Assembly: GCA_015075445.1 (NCBI GenBank)
Contig: JABTUJ010000014.1
Span: 1-64,000, forward strand
Direction of reading: 5' to 3'
Source of the DNA: Verrucomicrobiales bacterium
GTDB taxonomy: Bacteria; Verrucomicrobiota; Verrucomicrobiia; Limisphaerales; J093
Length of the DNA: 64,000 nt
Shown here in pieces: positions 49,098 through 58,662 of this stretch (position 1 is its first letter; each line of letters begins with the position of its first letter). The notes beneath the pieces are model-generated. The model was not told the DNA's origin, searched no databases, and saw only the letters and a program-made list of their open reading frames with translations. The position numbers were made by a program, and so were the translations under genes.

Positions 49098-49120
49098 AAC
49101 TTAGGCTTGTTAAGAAATGA
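49098..49120. promoter_or_regulatory. Candidate operator related to the GH51 upstream dyad
   Basis: AACTTA-N6-TTAAGAAA lies 26-48 bases upstream of the LamG gene start and about 125 bases upstream of the prepilin-like gene on the other strand. It matches 16 of 20 positions of 25027-25046. The site stands out in a GC-rich genome but is known from only two places in this window. Confidence 0.3.
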
Positions 49121-49244
49121 CTAGGACACCAGGGAACGACTGTCAACGGCGAAGTTGCGGGAGTTCTCAACTTAACTCGACCCACCGAGGATTCGGGGCG
49201 TTGACGGGCACCTTCATGTTGCCTACCTTAGGCCCCAACACTCC

Positions 49245-50090
49245 ATGAATGCTCCCCTGCCGCACACGACGCCGCGTTGGCCAGCGCGGCCGCACCCTGC
49301 ACTCCGGGCCCCCGGGTTCACCCTCATCGAGTTGCTGGTCGTCATCGCCATCATCGCGATCCTCGCCGGCATGCTCCTGCCTGCCCTTGCCCTCGCCAAG
49401 TCCAAGGGCCAGCGCATCGCGTGCCTGAACAACCTGAAGCAGATCGCGCTCTTCATGCAGTTCTACACGGACGAGAACCGCGAGGTCTTCCCGGCGCACC
49501 GCAACCTGGGACTGAACACGGACAACGCGGCTCTCTCGCTCACCAACTGGTGGGGCACAGCCATCGTCGGCTATACCGAGGGCCGCTCGAACCTGTTCCG
49601 CTGTCCGGCCATCAAGGGCAAGCGGCGCGACAACGGGATCGCCTGGGAATGGAAATTCGACTGTCACCAGGTGGGCTACGCGATGAACGCCTTCTTCCTC
49701 GGCATCCACCCCTATCCGGGCGGTTCCCTCACCGTGGGCGGGGTGCGGTTCGACTCAGCGCCCTGGTTCAAGCGCACGGCCATCGTGAGTCCCGTGGACA
49801 ATATCGTGGTCGGCGACGGCCAGCCCTACGGCAGCGGTCAACCGGTGTGGAGCAGCAGCCTCTGGTGGCCCAATTCCTGCATGACGCGGTCAACCAGCAC
49901 CAGCCAGGCCTTCGAGGGGATCGACATCGAACGCCATCGGACCACGGGAATCGCTGTGTTCAACGATGGCCACGCCGAGGTGCGCAAGAACGCGAAGGTG
50001 AACCCGCCGGTGGATCCCGGCTCCGGCAACGCGCGTGGTTTGGTCAATTCAAGGTATTGGGATCCGCTCCAGCGCGCCGGCCAGCAGTAG
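49245..50090 (+). CDS. Prepilin-type N-terminal methylation protein, H-X9-DG class
   Basis: 281 residues. After a short basic leader, [18 protein letters not shown] is a type IV prepilin/pseudopilin signal with the conserved Glu five residues after the cleavage-site Gly. The extracellular part shows the PVC-specific layout: [19 protein letters not shown] after the helix, a VGYAMNAFF block, and the H-X9-DG motif ([12 protein letters not shown]) near the end. Such proteins are present in tens to hundreds of copies in Verrucomicrobiota and Planctomycetota, and their individual roles are unknown. Divergent from the LamG gene. A weak TTGACG element lies at about 49200. Confidence 0.88.
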   Translation: MNAPLPHTTPRWPARPHPALRAPGFTLIELLVVIAIIAILAGMLLPALALAKSKGQRIACLNNLKQIALFMQFYTDENREVFPAHRNLGLNTDNAALSLTNWWGTAIVGYTEGRSNLFRCPAIKGKRRDNGIAWEWKFDCHQVGYAMNAFFLGIHPYPGGSLTVGGVRFDSAPWFKRTAIVSPVDNIVVGDGQPYGSGQPVWSSSLWWPNSCMTRSTSTSQAFEGIDIERHRTTGIAVFNDGHAEVRKNAKVNPPVDPGSGNARGLVNSRYWDPLQRAGQQ

Positions 50091-50095
50091 GGAGC

Positions 50096-50117
50096 GTGCA
50101 GGCTGGAAGCCCGCACC
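50096..50117. repeat. Isolated GTGCAGGCTGGAAGC palindrome module
   Basis: GTGCAGGCTGGAAGCCCGCA, the first module of the composite repeat, occurs alone six bases after the prepilin-like gene. It forms an imperfect hairpin. Confidence 0.8.
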
Positions 50118-50153
50118 ACCACGGCAGACGCGTAGCGGGAGGCGAGAGGTCGC

Positions 50154-53100
50154 TCAGCGGAGACGTTCCACGCGGCCGTCCATCCCGACGCGGATCTCTT
50201 GCGCCCCTGCTGGGATCGGTGCGCGGGTGACGGTTCCACCCGGCCAGCGGACCGCGATTCCCGAAGGCGCCTGCGGCGTTCCCAGCACGAGCACGTCGCT
50301 GTGCTGCGAAAGGTAGGCGGTGCCTGCGCTCACCTCTCGCACCGGGCCCAGGTGGTCCGCGAACTCGAGTCGCACCGCGGCGCCGATCCCGAACGGGTTC
50401 CCCGCCGGACCGCGCAGGCGGACGCGCAACCCGGGTCGCGCCCCCTGGTTCCGAAAGAGCCGTGTCGCGGCGCCGTTCTGGCTCACCACCAGATCCACGC
50501 GCCCGTCAGCATCGAAGTCCCCCAGGGCGGCGCCGCGCTGCTCACCATAGACGCGCACCCCGCTCGCGGTCGCCAGCAGGGGAGTGAGTCCGCCCCTTCC
50601 GTCGCCCCGCAGCCAGAGCCCGCGCCCGCCGTCGTAGCGGTCGGTTTCGGGTTCGTTGGCGAAGAAATTCTGGCTGAGAAAGATGTCCTCGTGGCCGTCG
50701 CCGTCGGCATCGGCCACGCCGACCGCAAAGGCGGGGGACAGTTGCGCCAGCGGGGGTAACGGCCGCGCTTCGAAGTGATCGCCGCGGTTCAGGAACAAGG
50801 TCGAGTCGAGATGGACGGCCGTCAGTTCGGCTGCGGCGGCGAGGCGGTCGCCAAGAATGTCCGGGATGCTGGCGCTGCCGAAGGCGCGATACGTCTGGAA
50901 CCGCGTCTGGATGAAGGGAAGGGCGGCGCGGACGCGGCCCAGGTGTGGCCAGGGGACGATGGGGCCGTCGGCGTGTTCTTGGTAGGCCTCGAGCAGGTCC
51001 ACGTCACCGGTCTGGTTGAAGTCCCCGAAGTAGAGCCGCAACGGCTGCGCCCGTTGGGTGGCGTATTTCGAGTTGCGACCCCAGTTGGACGCCATCAAGT
51101 CCGGGCGAACGTCTCCGTCCAGGTCCCCGGCGGCGACGCCGTGCCACCAGCCGGTGAGTTGGTCCAGCGTGGTGGGCGGGGCGTTGGATCGGCGGACCAC
51201 GGGGTTCCAGGGGCGGAACTGGCCCTGGTCGTTGCGGTACAATCGCAGCGGGCCCCAATCGCAGGCGAGCACGAGTTCGGCGAAGCCGTCCTGGTCGAGG
51301 TCGGTGAACGTCGCCCCGTTGACCAGGCCCACCCGTTCGAACGTCTTGCCCTGCCGTTCGTCGGCTTCCCAGCCCGAAGGTCCACCGCGGAAGAGGCGGG
51401 AAGAGACCGGCTCGGGGTAGCGCCCCGGCAGGACCCGACCGCCGACGAACAGGTCCAGAACACCGTTCCCGTCGTAGTCGGCCAGTGCCAGCGGGCCGGG
51501 CTCGGCAGGCGAGGGTGGCACGGCGTCGCCGATGGCGCCGGTGGCCAGGTTCAGTTGCATGACGGATCCCGGTTCACCCGGTTGGCCTTCGTAGTTGGAG
51601 AATCCAACCACGACCAGCGGTTGTCGGGCGGCGTTGCGGGTGACGACGAGGCCGGTCAGGTCACGCGAGACCCGTTGCGTCAGGGCGTTGGTCAGGCGCA
51701 GGAACCCGCCCCGGCCGTCGTTTTGGAATAGGCCCAACCCACCACCGCGGCCGGTACCGAGGACCAGGTCCGGCCAGCCGTCGTCGTTGAAATCATGCCA
51801 GGCCACCGCGGGGCCGGCCTGGCTTAGTCTGCGGGGCAGCAGGGGTTGGCGGGCAAAGTCATCGAAGTGGTTCTCGGCATGGACATGATCCAGGCGGTCG
51901 CTGACGTCGACGAAGAGCGGCGGCGGCGGGCTGGAAGGCTTCGCGGGCGTCGCGGTTGCCTCCGCCTCGTCGATTTCGTAAAGGCAGTTGGCTTCGATGT
52001 TCCGGATTTCGCTGAAGCGGCCACTGCGCCACTGGACCTCGAGGCGCATCCGGTTGGTCAGGCTGCCGGCTGCGAACACGCGCAGGGCATCGTCGCTGGA
52101 CAGATACCGGCCCCCGGCGATCATCTCCTGGCCTTGCTCGGGCACGGCGCCTCCGAACAAACGGATGCGAGCGCCGATGCCGCGGGTGTTGGGGGGCAGT
52201 CCGCGGAGGCGGACGGCGACGCGTGGGGCGGTGGAGTCGTTGCGGTACACGCCCGCGGCTTCGTTAAGGTTGTTCACCACGACGTCCAGGTCGCCGTCAC
52301 CGTCCAGGTCCGCCAGGGCCAGCCCTTGCGAGATGCCGACACTGCCGAAGCCCCAAGCGTTGCCGACTTCCTCGAAGGTCAGGTCGCCCCGGTTGCGGAA
52401 CAGGAGGTTGGCCTGGTGGAGCGGGGGAAACAGGCGGCGCATGGCGAGGGCTTCGGCATCAGAGAGTTTCTGGTTCTGGCGCGCGGCCTCCAGTTGGTTG
52501 GCGATGTCGATGTCCTGGACGTCGCGCTCGAAGCCGGTCACGACGAGGATGTCCTCGAAGCCGTCGAGGTCGACGTCGAGGAAGACGGGGGCCCAGGACC
52601 ATTCGGAGGCGTACACGCCGGCGGCATAGGCCAGCTCGGCGTAATCGCCATCGCCGAGGTTGAGGAACAGGGTGTTGCGGGGGGCTTGGGGCCGGTCGCG
52701 GATCATCCCGGGACGCGAGGGGACGAACTTGTGGTTGCTGATCTGGACCTGGCGGAGGAGGTGTTCGCGGCTGACCATGTCGGTGACGAAAAAGTCGTCG
52801 AGGCCGTCGCGGTTGAGGTCGCCGAAATCCAGGCCCATCGAGAACCAGCTCGTTTTGCGGAGGGCTTCGGGCGGGGCGGCCTGGAAACGTCCATCACCGA
52901 GGTTGAGCCAGAACCGGTCGGCCGAGGCCATGTCGCTGCAGGCGTAGAGGTCGGGGAGGCCATCGCCGTTGACGTCGCGGAACATGGCGGAGAGGCTCCA
53001 ATCGAAGGGCAGTTCGGTGAGCGGCTGGCCGTCGGCCTCGAGGAACTGGCCGCCGTCGAAGGGCACGTGACGGAAGCGGCCGTGACCGTCGTTGAGGAAG

Positions 53101-54284
53101 AAGGCATCGACCTCGCCGTTCTCGATCAGCGTGCCAGCGGCGTCGACGGTGAAGCGGCCGACCAGGTCCGGTTCGGTGACGGGGCGGCCGTTGACCATGG
53201 TGACGACGAGCCGGCCGTCCACGCGGTTCATGCGCAGCCGCATGCCGAAGCTGTCGCGCAGCGTGTAGGTCCGGTAGTTGGTGACGTAGAGGTCGAGATC
53301 GCCGTCGCCGTCCACGTCGGCGAGGGCCAGCGACATGCTGCCGGCCAGGGAAGCGGTCCCGGCAGTGGCGGTGCGGTCCTGGAAACGTCCTTGACCCTCG
53401 TTGACGAAGCACCGGGTGCCGTGCCCGATGGCGTTGACCAGCAGATCGAGATCGCCGTCGCCATCCACGTCCACGAGCGCCACGCCGGTGGCGTCGACGC
53501 CCGGACAGGCAACGCCGGCGGTGGCGGTGACGTTGGTGAAGCGCCCGTTGCCGAGGTTGCGAAAGAGCCGGTTCTCCTCGTCCAAGGCAGCGAAGTAGAG
53601 ATCGACGCGGCCATCGCCGTCGACATCGCCCAACGCCACCCCCGAGCCGTTGAGAAGGATGTGATTGGTGAGGGAGCGCTGGTCAGCGAGGACGTTGGTG
53701 AACGCGATCCCGGTGGCGGAGGGGGGCAGACGGGTGAAGCCGGGGCGACCCGACGAGGGCACGGGCAACCGTGTGAAGCGGTACCCAGGTCGGACTTCCC
53801 AATCGCGTTGGGCCGGCGCCAGCGAGCTTGCTTCTGCGGATGGGTGGGCTACCGGGTGCGAGGGTGGGGTAGTCGTCGAACGGCTTGGGGGGAGCGCCAC
53901 CTTGGCCGCCGCGGCCAGGCCTCCAGACCATGAACCGCGGGGGTGCAGGCTGGAAGCCCGCACCACAGGTTCAGGGAGCGCCTCCCTCAGCCCCATCCCC
54001 GATGTCCGTAATCGGCGGAGAATCCAAGACGGGGAGTTCCTCCACCGATTACGAACATCGGGGATGGGGGAAGTGACGTGGTTCTGTTGGATCGGCTCAG
54101 AGACCATGAAGCCTCCGCGCCGGGTCGGGGGATCCGGCCAACCGGTTGTAGGCCCGGTGCCCTCACCGGGCGGTCCAGGGGGAGCAACTGCCCAGCCGAA
54201 GGCGGAGGTGGTGAGCAGTGCGGCTGCAAGAGAGAGTCTGCGGGGAAGGTTTCGACGTAACGGCGGAGCGCGGAAGAGGCCCAC
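50154..54284 (-). CDS. Giant secreted FG-GAP/VCBS protein with ASPIC/UnbV domain and in-frame repeat insertion
   Basis: 1376 residues from GTG 54284 (the frame is open to 54431). The signal peptide is LRRNLPRRLSLAAALLTTSAFGWA. About 70 residues encoded by a composite repeat (53928-54110 plus an adjacent palindrome) follow at once. The mature protein starts near RDWEVRPGYRFTRLPVP. Many FG-GAP blades with DxDxDG loops (DVDGDGRVD, DVDGDGDLD, DVNGDGLPD, DLNRDGLDD, DLDGDGDLD) form two halves. A central UnbV-like segment (VAVRLRGLPPNTRGIGARIRLF) and a terminal ASPIC/UnbV domain (GLRVRLRGPAGNPFGIGAAVRLEF ... GTAYLSQHSDVLVLG) are present. Function unknown; probably outer surface. Confidence 0.85.
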   Translation of the reverse strand: MGLFRAPPLRRNLPRRLSLAAALLTTSAFGWAVAPPGPPGEGTGPTTGWPDPPTRRGGFMVSEPIQQNHVTSPIPDVRNRWRNSPSWILRRLRTSGMGLREALPEPVVRASSLHPRGSWSGGLAAAAKVALPPSRSTTTPPSHPVAHPSAEASSLAPAQRDWEVRPGYRFTRLPVPSSGRPGFTRLPPSATGIAFTNVLADQRSLTNHILLNGSGVALGDVDGDGRVDLYFAALDEENRLFRNLGNGRFTNVTATAGVACPGVDATGVALVDVDGDGDLDLLVNAIGHGTRCFVNEGQGRFQDRTATAGTASLAGSMSLALADVDGDGDLDLYVTNYRTYTLRDSFGMRLRMNRVDGRLVVTMVNGRPVTEPDLVGRFTVDAAGTLIENGEVDAFFLNDGHGRFRHVPFDGGQFLEADGQPLTELPFDWSLSAMFRDVNGDGLPDLYACSDMASADRFWLNLGDGRFQAAPPEALRKTSWFSMGLDFGDLNRDGLDDFFVTDMVSREHLLRQVQISNHKFVPSRPGMIRDRPQAPRNTLFLNLGDGDYAELAYAAGVYASEWSWAPVFLDVDLDGFEDILVVTGFERDVQDIDIANQLEAARQNQKLSDAEALAMRRLFPPLHQANLLFRNRGDLTFEEVGNAWGFGSVGISQGLALADLDGDGDLDVVVNNLNEAAGVYRNDSTAPRVAVRLRGLPPNTRGIGARIRLFGGAVPEQGQEMIAGGRYLSSDDALRVFAAGSLTNRMRLEVQWRSGRFSEIRNIEANCLYEIDEAEATATPAKPSSPPPPLFVDVSDRLDHVHAENHFDDFARQPLLPRRLSQAGPAVAWHDFNDDGWPDLVLGTGRGGGLGLFQNDGRGGFLRLTNALTQRVSRDLTGLVVTRNAARQPLVVVGFSNYEGQPGEPGSVMQLNLATGAIGDAVPPSPAEPGPLALADYDGNGVLDLFVGGRVLPGRYPEPVSSRLFRGGPSGWEADERQGKTFERVGLVNGATFTDLDQDGFAELVLACDWGPLRLYRNDQGQFRPWNPVVRRSNAPPTTLDQLTGWWHGVAAGDLDGDVRPDLMASNWGRNSKYATQRAQPLRLYFGDFNQTGDVDLLEAYQEHADGPIVPWPHLGRVRAALPFIQTRFQTYRAFGSASIPDILGDRLAAAAELTAVHLDSTLFLNRGDHFEARPLPPLAQLSPAFAVGVADADGDGHEDIFLSQNFFANEPETDRYDGGRGLWLRGDGRGGLTPLLATASGVRVYGEQRGAALGDFDADGRVDLVVSQNGAATRLFRNQGARPGLRVRLRGPAGNPFGIGAAVRLEFADHLGPVREVSAGTAYLSQHSDVLVLGTPQAPSGIAVRWPGGTVTRAPIPAGAQEIRVGMDGRVERLR
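53928..54110. repeat. Composite palindromic repeat, copy b, inside a reading frame
   Basis: 183 bp, bounded by CCATGAACC and GACCATGAA, in the same module order as copy a: GTGCAGGCTGGAAGC, GGGAGCGCCTCCCTC, core dyad (ATGTCCGTAATCGGCGG ... CCGATTACGAACATCGGGG), then GAAGTGACGTGGTTCTG. An AGGCCCGGTGCCCTCACCGG palindrome follows at about 54152-54178. The whole stretch is translated in frame between the signal peptide and the first FG-GAP blade. Confidence 0.9.
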
Positions 54285-54412
54285 CGGAGCGACGCGGTGA
54301 CCAGCGAAGTCTGCGTGGCGACAGCGGACTGTCGTAGGCGACGACGGAATGGCAAACACGGAAGTCATTCGCGCGATGGCGATACCGTAGGGGATGCCGG
54401 GGGTTGAGGGGA

Positions 54413-54444
54413 CAAAAAAGAGACCGGGCACGAGGCCCGGTCTC
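54413..54444 (-). terminator. Intrinsic terminator of the BNR/Ig/PA14 gene
   Basis: On the minus strand, GAGACCGGGC, a five-base loop and GCCCGGTCTC form a perfect 10 bp stem followed by six Ts. It lies 24 bases past the stop codon at 54468 and is the clearest rho-independent terminator in the window. Confidence 0.9.
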
Positions 54445-54467
54445 CTGGCACAAACGAACCCGAAGCC

Positions 54468-57329
54468 TTACTGCTTCAGGCGGTAGAACTTCATCGCGGC
54501 AGTCCCCGGCGAGACGCTGTAGGGGCTGGTGGGGTTGCCGGCGACCGGCGTCCAGGTGGACAGGTTGGTGGATTCCTCGAGCGTCCCGGTTCCGGTCCAG
54601 GTGATCACGACCTGGCCGTTGGCGAGCTGGATCTGACCGAACACAGGCGGTTCGGCCGGCAGCGGGGCATAGGCCTTGAGGAAGCTGCCCGGGATGGGCT
54701 GGAGCTGCGCGGCAGGCGTGGTGTCGCCTTCCTTACGCCAGGCCACTTCGCAGAAGTCGCCGCCGCCGCCTTCCTTGTACACCGCGGCGATGTAGTACGT
54801 CCGGCCCGCGGTGAGGTTCTGCGGCTCGGAAGTCTGCAGGTTGGGCGCGCCTTCGGCGTTGGTCGGTTCGAGGAACGCGTTGCAGCAGCCCAGTTCGTAG
54901 GCGATCAGCCAGGCGTTGAACGGCGTGTCATCCGTGCTCAGGTAGAGCTCGGAGGCGTCATCGCTGCGGATGAAGAACCGGTACTGGCCGGACTCGGTGG
55001 GGGTGAGCCAACCGGAGATGCGGCCGCCGAAGTTGTCGGCCACGTTGTTGAGGTTGGGCGACGTGGTGAAGGCGGTAAGGGCCTCGCGGCGGACCGCGTA
55101 ATCGGGGTAGCTCAGATCGCCCGTGAGGTTCGCGACCGCGGTACCGGCGATACCCTGTCCATCCATGCCCCGGTACATCTCCCAGAGCAGGAAGCCAGGG
55201 GTGAGCGCAGGGGTCTTGAAGGGGGCCTGGGTGTTCGCGGCGATCGTGTTGCCGTTGGCCGAGACGTCCCTGACACCGCTGACCGTCAGCACGTAGTCCG
55301 TGTTGTCGGTGAGGGCGCTGGTGGTCAGCATGACTTTGGTCGGGCTGGCCACGAAGGCGTAGGTCACGGTGGCGCCGCCACTGAGGCGGTAGTTCGCGGC
55401 GTTGCCGGCGGTTTCCGGTGTGACGGGCTCAGAGAACGTGACATCGACGTAGCTGGCGGTGGGCGACTTGCCGCCGGCCACGGCAACGATGGTGGGAGCC
55501 GTGGTGTCCGAAATCACCGTCAGCGTGGCCGCCGCCGTTTCAAGGTTACCGAGGGGATTGGTGATCTTGAGCACGTAGCTGCCGGAGTCGGTCACCTGCG
55601 CGCTGTTGATGGTGAGCTTGGCCTTCTTCACACCTTCAAAGAGGGTGGCCGCATACTTGGTCGGTTCCTCCGGGTCGATCGCCAGCGGCGTTCCGTCCTT
55701 CTCCCACTGGTATTTGTTGGGGCTGCCGGAGACGACCGCGACGAGCGAGACGGCGCGGTTTTCGTCGGCCTGAGTGTTGGCGGGTTGGGTGACGATGGTT
55801 GGCGCTGCGTTCTCGACTTCGAACACGCCGAAGCCGTAGATGCCACCGGCCCAGAGGACGAGGGACTTGCCGGAATCGGCCGGGGCGCCCGCGAGCGGGT
55901 ACACGTTGACGTCGCCGTCATAGCCATAGTCGTGGCCGGTGCCGCCATAGCCGTTCGGGTCCACGATGGGCTCGTCGGTCTCATAGACCGGCAGGAGGGC
56001 GGCGCTGCTGCCCGAGGCGATCATGCCGTCCGGGGTATGGATGCCGAGCCAGCCGGGCTTGAAGGTCGAGTTGGGGTCAACCGAGTTCGGCCAGTTGGGG
56101 CCCACGGAGCCGAACTGCTGGTTCCAGCTCGGGATGGCGTAGCTCACGATGTAGTCGAGGCCGTCTTTCGTGTCGCAGGCCATGACCCAGTTGCCGTCGT
56201 AGTGGGCCACGCCATCCACCTTGTGGTTGATGGGGAGTCCGTCCTTGCCCGCCGCTTCCCAGTTGAAAGCCGGGAACGTGTCACTGCCGGCATGGTCGAT
56301 CTCGAAGAAGTCCGGGCGTCCGGTGCCGCCTTCGCGGGGCAACGTGCCGTCGCCGCTCGGGTTGTGGGTGTGTCGGGTGGGGCGGGCATCCCAGCCGGCA
56401 CCGGGATAGTGCGGCTGGTAGGAGACGCGCAGCCCGGGACGGGCCGAGTCGGCCGGATGACTCACGATGGTGCTGGGCTGACCGCCCTGGGAGTACTGGC
56501 CTTTCTCGCCGCGGTTGTCGCCGCGATCGTTCATGCGGGCCAGGGGTTGGAACGTGAGTCCGCCATCGCTGGTCCCGAGCTCCTGGGGTTGCATGCTGGC
56601 GCGCCAGGTGCCACCGCCGAGCCACAGCTTGGTGTTGTTGCCGCTGCCCGAGACGCGGAACGCCTTCCAGCGCCAACTCGCGCTGCCGTCGCCGCCACTG
56701 CTCTCGTCACCCGAAGGCTCGCCGGGCACCGGTTCGACCCACGCTTCGGTGGGGGTCGTGGACCAGGTGGGGCGACCGTTCGGGAAGTTCGGGTCCTCGA
56801 CCGTGCCCGTGGGAGCGTAGCGAAGCACCTTGTAGCGGAACCCGGTGTAGATGGCGCGCTCGCCGTTGGCGCCGTCCTGCACGCCGAACTTCCACCACGC
56901 ATACACCGTCGCCTGGGCCGCGAGCGCCACGGGGACGATCTCCGTCTTCAGGGCGACACCGAGGCTCTTGCCCGTGGCCGCATCGATCCACACCACCGAG
57001 CGATCCGGAAACGCGGCGGCCCGGTCCTTCATTTCCTGCGAGAGGTTGGGATCGTTTTCGTTGATGCCGTTCTCCCGGATCCCGAGCAGGTAGCGGGTGT
57101 CGTCGTACTTGACGAAGCAGACATAGCTGTCGATGACGTCGCGGCCGCTGAACCCGGTGGTTGCGGCGCCGCTGCCCCCCGCCTTCACGAGGATGGGCAT
57201 CTTGTTCTCGGGAGTGACGTTCACCAACCCGTTGAGGTGCTGCACCCAGACGGGTTTGATTTCCTGGGCCACGGCGGGCAGGGCCACGGCCAGCGCCCAG
57301 AGGGCGACGGTTACAGGTCGTGATTTCAT
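54468..57329 (-). CDS. Secreted BNR/Ig-like/PA14 protein
   Basis: 953 residues; the ATG at 57329 has AGGAAA eight bases before it and gives the signal peptide MKSRPVTVALWALAVALPAVAQ. The first ~470 residues form a beta-propeller-like region (GTSDGGLTFQPLARMND, PDGMIASGSSAALLPVYETDEP) without recognised catalytic residues. An I-set/Ig-like domain follows (PTIVTQPANTQADENRAVSL ... KLTINSAQVTDSGSYVL), then an SbsA-like domain (VDVTFSEPVTPETAGNAANY) and a PA14-type module (GWLTPTESGQYRFFIRSDD) very like the one in the 9.5-13.0 kb protein. The last ~60 residues (VVITWTGTGTLEESTNLSTW ... MKFYRLKQ) are the shared C-terminal module. Probably a surface binding protein. Confidence 0.8.
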   Translation of the reverse strand: MKSRPVTVALWALAVALPAVAQEIKPVWVQHLNGLVNVTPENKMPILVKAGGSGAATTGFSGRDVIDSYVCFVKYDDTRYLLGIRENGINENDPNLSQEMKDRAAAFPDRSVVWIDAATGKSLGVALKTEIVPVALAAQATVYAWWKFGVQDGANGERAIYTGFRYKVLRYAPTGTVEDPNFPNGRPTWSTTPTEAWVEPVPGEPSGDESSGGDGSASWRWKAFRVSGSGNNTKLWLGGGTWRASMQPQELGTSDGGLTFQPLARMNDRGDNRGEKGQYSQGGQPSTIVSHPADSARPGLRVSYQPHYPGAGWDARPTRHTHNPSGDGTLPREGGTGRPDFFEIDHAGSDTFPAFNWEAAGKDGLPINHKVDGVAHYDGNWVMACDTKDGLDYIVSYAIPSWNQQFGSVGPNWPNSVDPNSTFKPGWLGIHTPDGMIASGSSAALLPVYETDEPIVDPNGYGGTGHDYGYDGDVNVYPLAGAPADSGKSLVLWAGGIYGFGVFEVENAAPTIVTQPANTQADENRAVSLVAVVSGSPNKYQWEKDGTPLAIDPEEPTKYAATLFEGVKKAKLTINSAQVTDSGSYVLKITNPLGNLETAAATLTVISDTTAPTIVAVAGGKSPTASYVDVTFSEPVTPETAGNAANYRLSGGATVTYAFVASPTKVMLTTSALTDNTDYVLTVSGVRDVSANGNTIAANTQAPFKTPALTPGFLLWEMYRGMDGQGIAGTAVANLTGDLSYPDYAVRREALTAFTTSPNLNNVADNFGGRISGWLTPTESGQYRFFIRSDDASELYLSTDDTPFNAWLIAYELGCCNAFLEPTNAEGAPNLQTSEPQNLTAGRTYYIAAVYKEGGGGDFCEVAWRKEGDTTPAAQLQPIPGSFLKAYAPLPAEPPVFGQIQLANGQVVITWTGTGTLEESTNLSTWTPVAGNPTSPYSVSPGTAAMKFYRLKQ

Positions 57330-57494
57330 AATCATGGTTTCCTATCAGTGTCAGTTAGACCATTTGCCATCGAACGGGGGAATGCCCCAACATTCGGCGC
57401 AGGCGCGCGATGACCGCAGCCACGCCCGTCCCGGATGCGATAGACCTGTTCCGTATGCGCCCCGGCGTGGCTGGTGTCAAGCCGCCAGGGAGCA

Positions 57495-58250
57495 TCACGA
57501 CCGGTTGAAGGCCACGCAATCGGCGTAGCGCACGCCGGAACCGCCGAAGATGTCGAGCGCTGATCCGATGGTCAGGTCCACGCGGCCGCTCCCGAGCCGG
57601 GTGACATGCTCGAGGTCCGCCAACGATTTCGCTCCGCCGGCGTAGGTGACGGGCAGCGGACTCCAGGCGGCCAGATGGCGGACGAGCGTCTCGTCAATGC
57701 CGCGACAAAGACCTTCGACATCCACGGCGTGGACGAGAAACTCCGCACAGAAAGGGGCGAGCTGCGCGAACACCTCCGGACCCAGGGCAAGCTGGGTGAA
57801 CCGCTGGAACCGGTCGGTCACCACCCAATAGCTTCCTTCACGCAGCCGGCAGCTCAGGTCGAGCACCAGGCGTTCGCGCCCCACCGCGCAGCTCAACTCC
57901 CTCAGCCGGCTCTCCTCCAGGTGGCCTTCGCGGAAGACCCAGGAGGTGACAATGACATGCGAGGCGCCCGCCTCGAGCCAGTCCTTCGCGTTGGCGAGGT
58001 TCACGCCCCCGCCCAGTTGGAGGCCGCCGGGATACGCGGCCAGAGCGGAGCGGGCGGCCGTTTCGTTGCCCGGACCCAACTGGATGACGTGCCCGCCCAC
58101 GAGGCCGTCGCGCCGGTATTGTTCGGCGAACCACGCCGCGGGTTGAGCGGCGACGAAGTGGGTGTGCAGGGTGGTGGCGTCGTCGGTCAACGAACCGCCG
58201 ACGATTTGCTTCACCTGGCCTTGGTGGAGGTCGATGCAGGGACGGAACAC
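57495..58250 (-). CDS. hisA: HisA, eukaryotic-type ProFAR isomerase
   Basis: 251 residues from GTG 58250; the longer reading to 58595 passes through a repeat. FRPCIDLHQGQVKQIVGG at the N-terminus, with D7 as the expected catalytic Asp, VIQLGPGNE, LQLGGGVN and VTYAGGAKSLADLE match the eukaryotic/plant-type HisA. This enzyme opens the ribose of ProFAR to give PRFAR in histidine biosynthesis. The bacterial HisA signatures (DLKDGKCVRL-type start) are absent. No other his genes are adjacent. Confidence 0.82.
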   Translation of the reverse strand: MFRPCIDLHQGQVKQIVGGSLTDDATTLHTHFVAAQPAAWFAEQYRRDGLVGGHVIQLGPGNETAARSALAAYPGGLQLGGGVNLANAKDWLEAGASHVIVTSWVFREGHLEESRLRELSCAVGRERLVLDLSCRLREGSYWVVTDRFQRFTQLALGPEVFAQLAPFCAEFLVHAVDVEGLCRGIDETLVRHLAAWSPLPVTYAGGAKSLADLEHVTRLGSGRVDLTIGSALDIFGGSGVRYADCVAFNRS

Positions 58251-58528
58251 AGCGGGAGAAGCGAGAGGGCGTTCGAAGGCGTGGCTCAGCTCAGGTGCGC
58301 GGGGCTTTGCCGCGCGGGGAGGCCGGTTGCTGGCGGTGGCAGAGCGACGGCATCGCCGCCGGGCAGACAGCGGGTGGGTGGTGGCAGGCGGGTCGCGACT
58401 GGCCGGGGACCGGTTGCATGGGGGATTGGTAACCTGCGTCCGACGTGTTCCGCAAATGGAAACCCCGCCGGTAACCCGCTGCGTGGGGTGGGGGGGGCCT
58501 GAGAGACCGTCAGGGGCGGCGAGGAAAC

Positions 58529-58630
58529 GCAAAGCGGCACTGAAGCGCACGCACTCCAGACGCTCCGCGATCTCCCCACCGCCCGGCAGGCGCAACGCGT
58601 CTGGAGTGCGTGCGCTTCAGCGCCGCTTTT
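58529..58630. repeat. Long inverted repeat around CACGCACTCCAGACGCT
   Basis: The left arm (about 58529-58565: CGCAAAGCGGCACTGAAGCG, CACGCACTCCAGACGC) and right arm (about 58594-58631: GCGTCTGGAGTGCGTGCG, CTTCAGCGCCGCTTTTCG) are near-perfect complements around a ~30-base loop. A single arm occurs at 9313-9352. The gap 58251-58662 otherwise holds no gene. Confidence 0.85.
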
Positions 58631-58662
58631 CGTAAGCAGGCGCGGCGGGAACCAGCAACGGT

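Noticed and set aside
46907..53933. Long plus-strand open frames at 46907-49099 and 51846-53933
   Set aside because: They lie opposite the LamG and FG-GAP genes, and their peptides are Val/Gly/Glu-rich artefacts.
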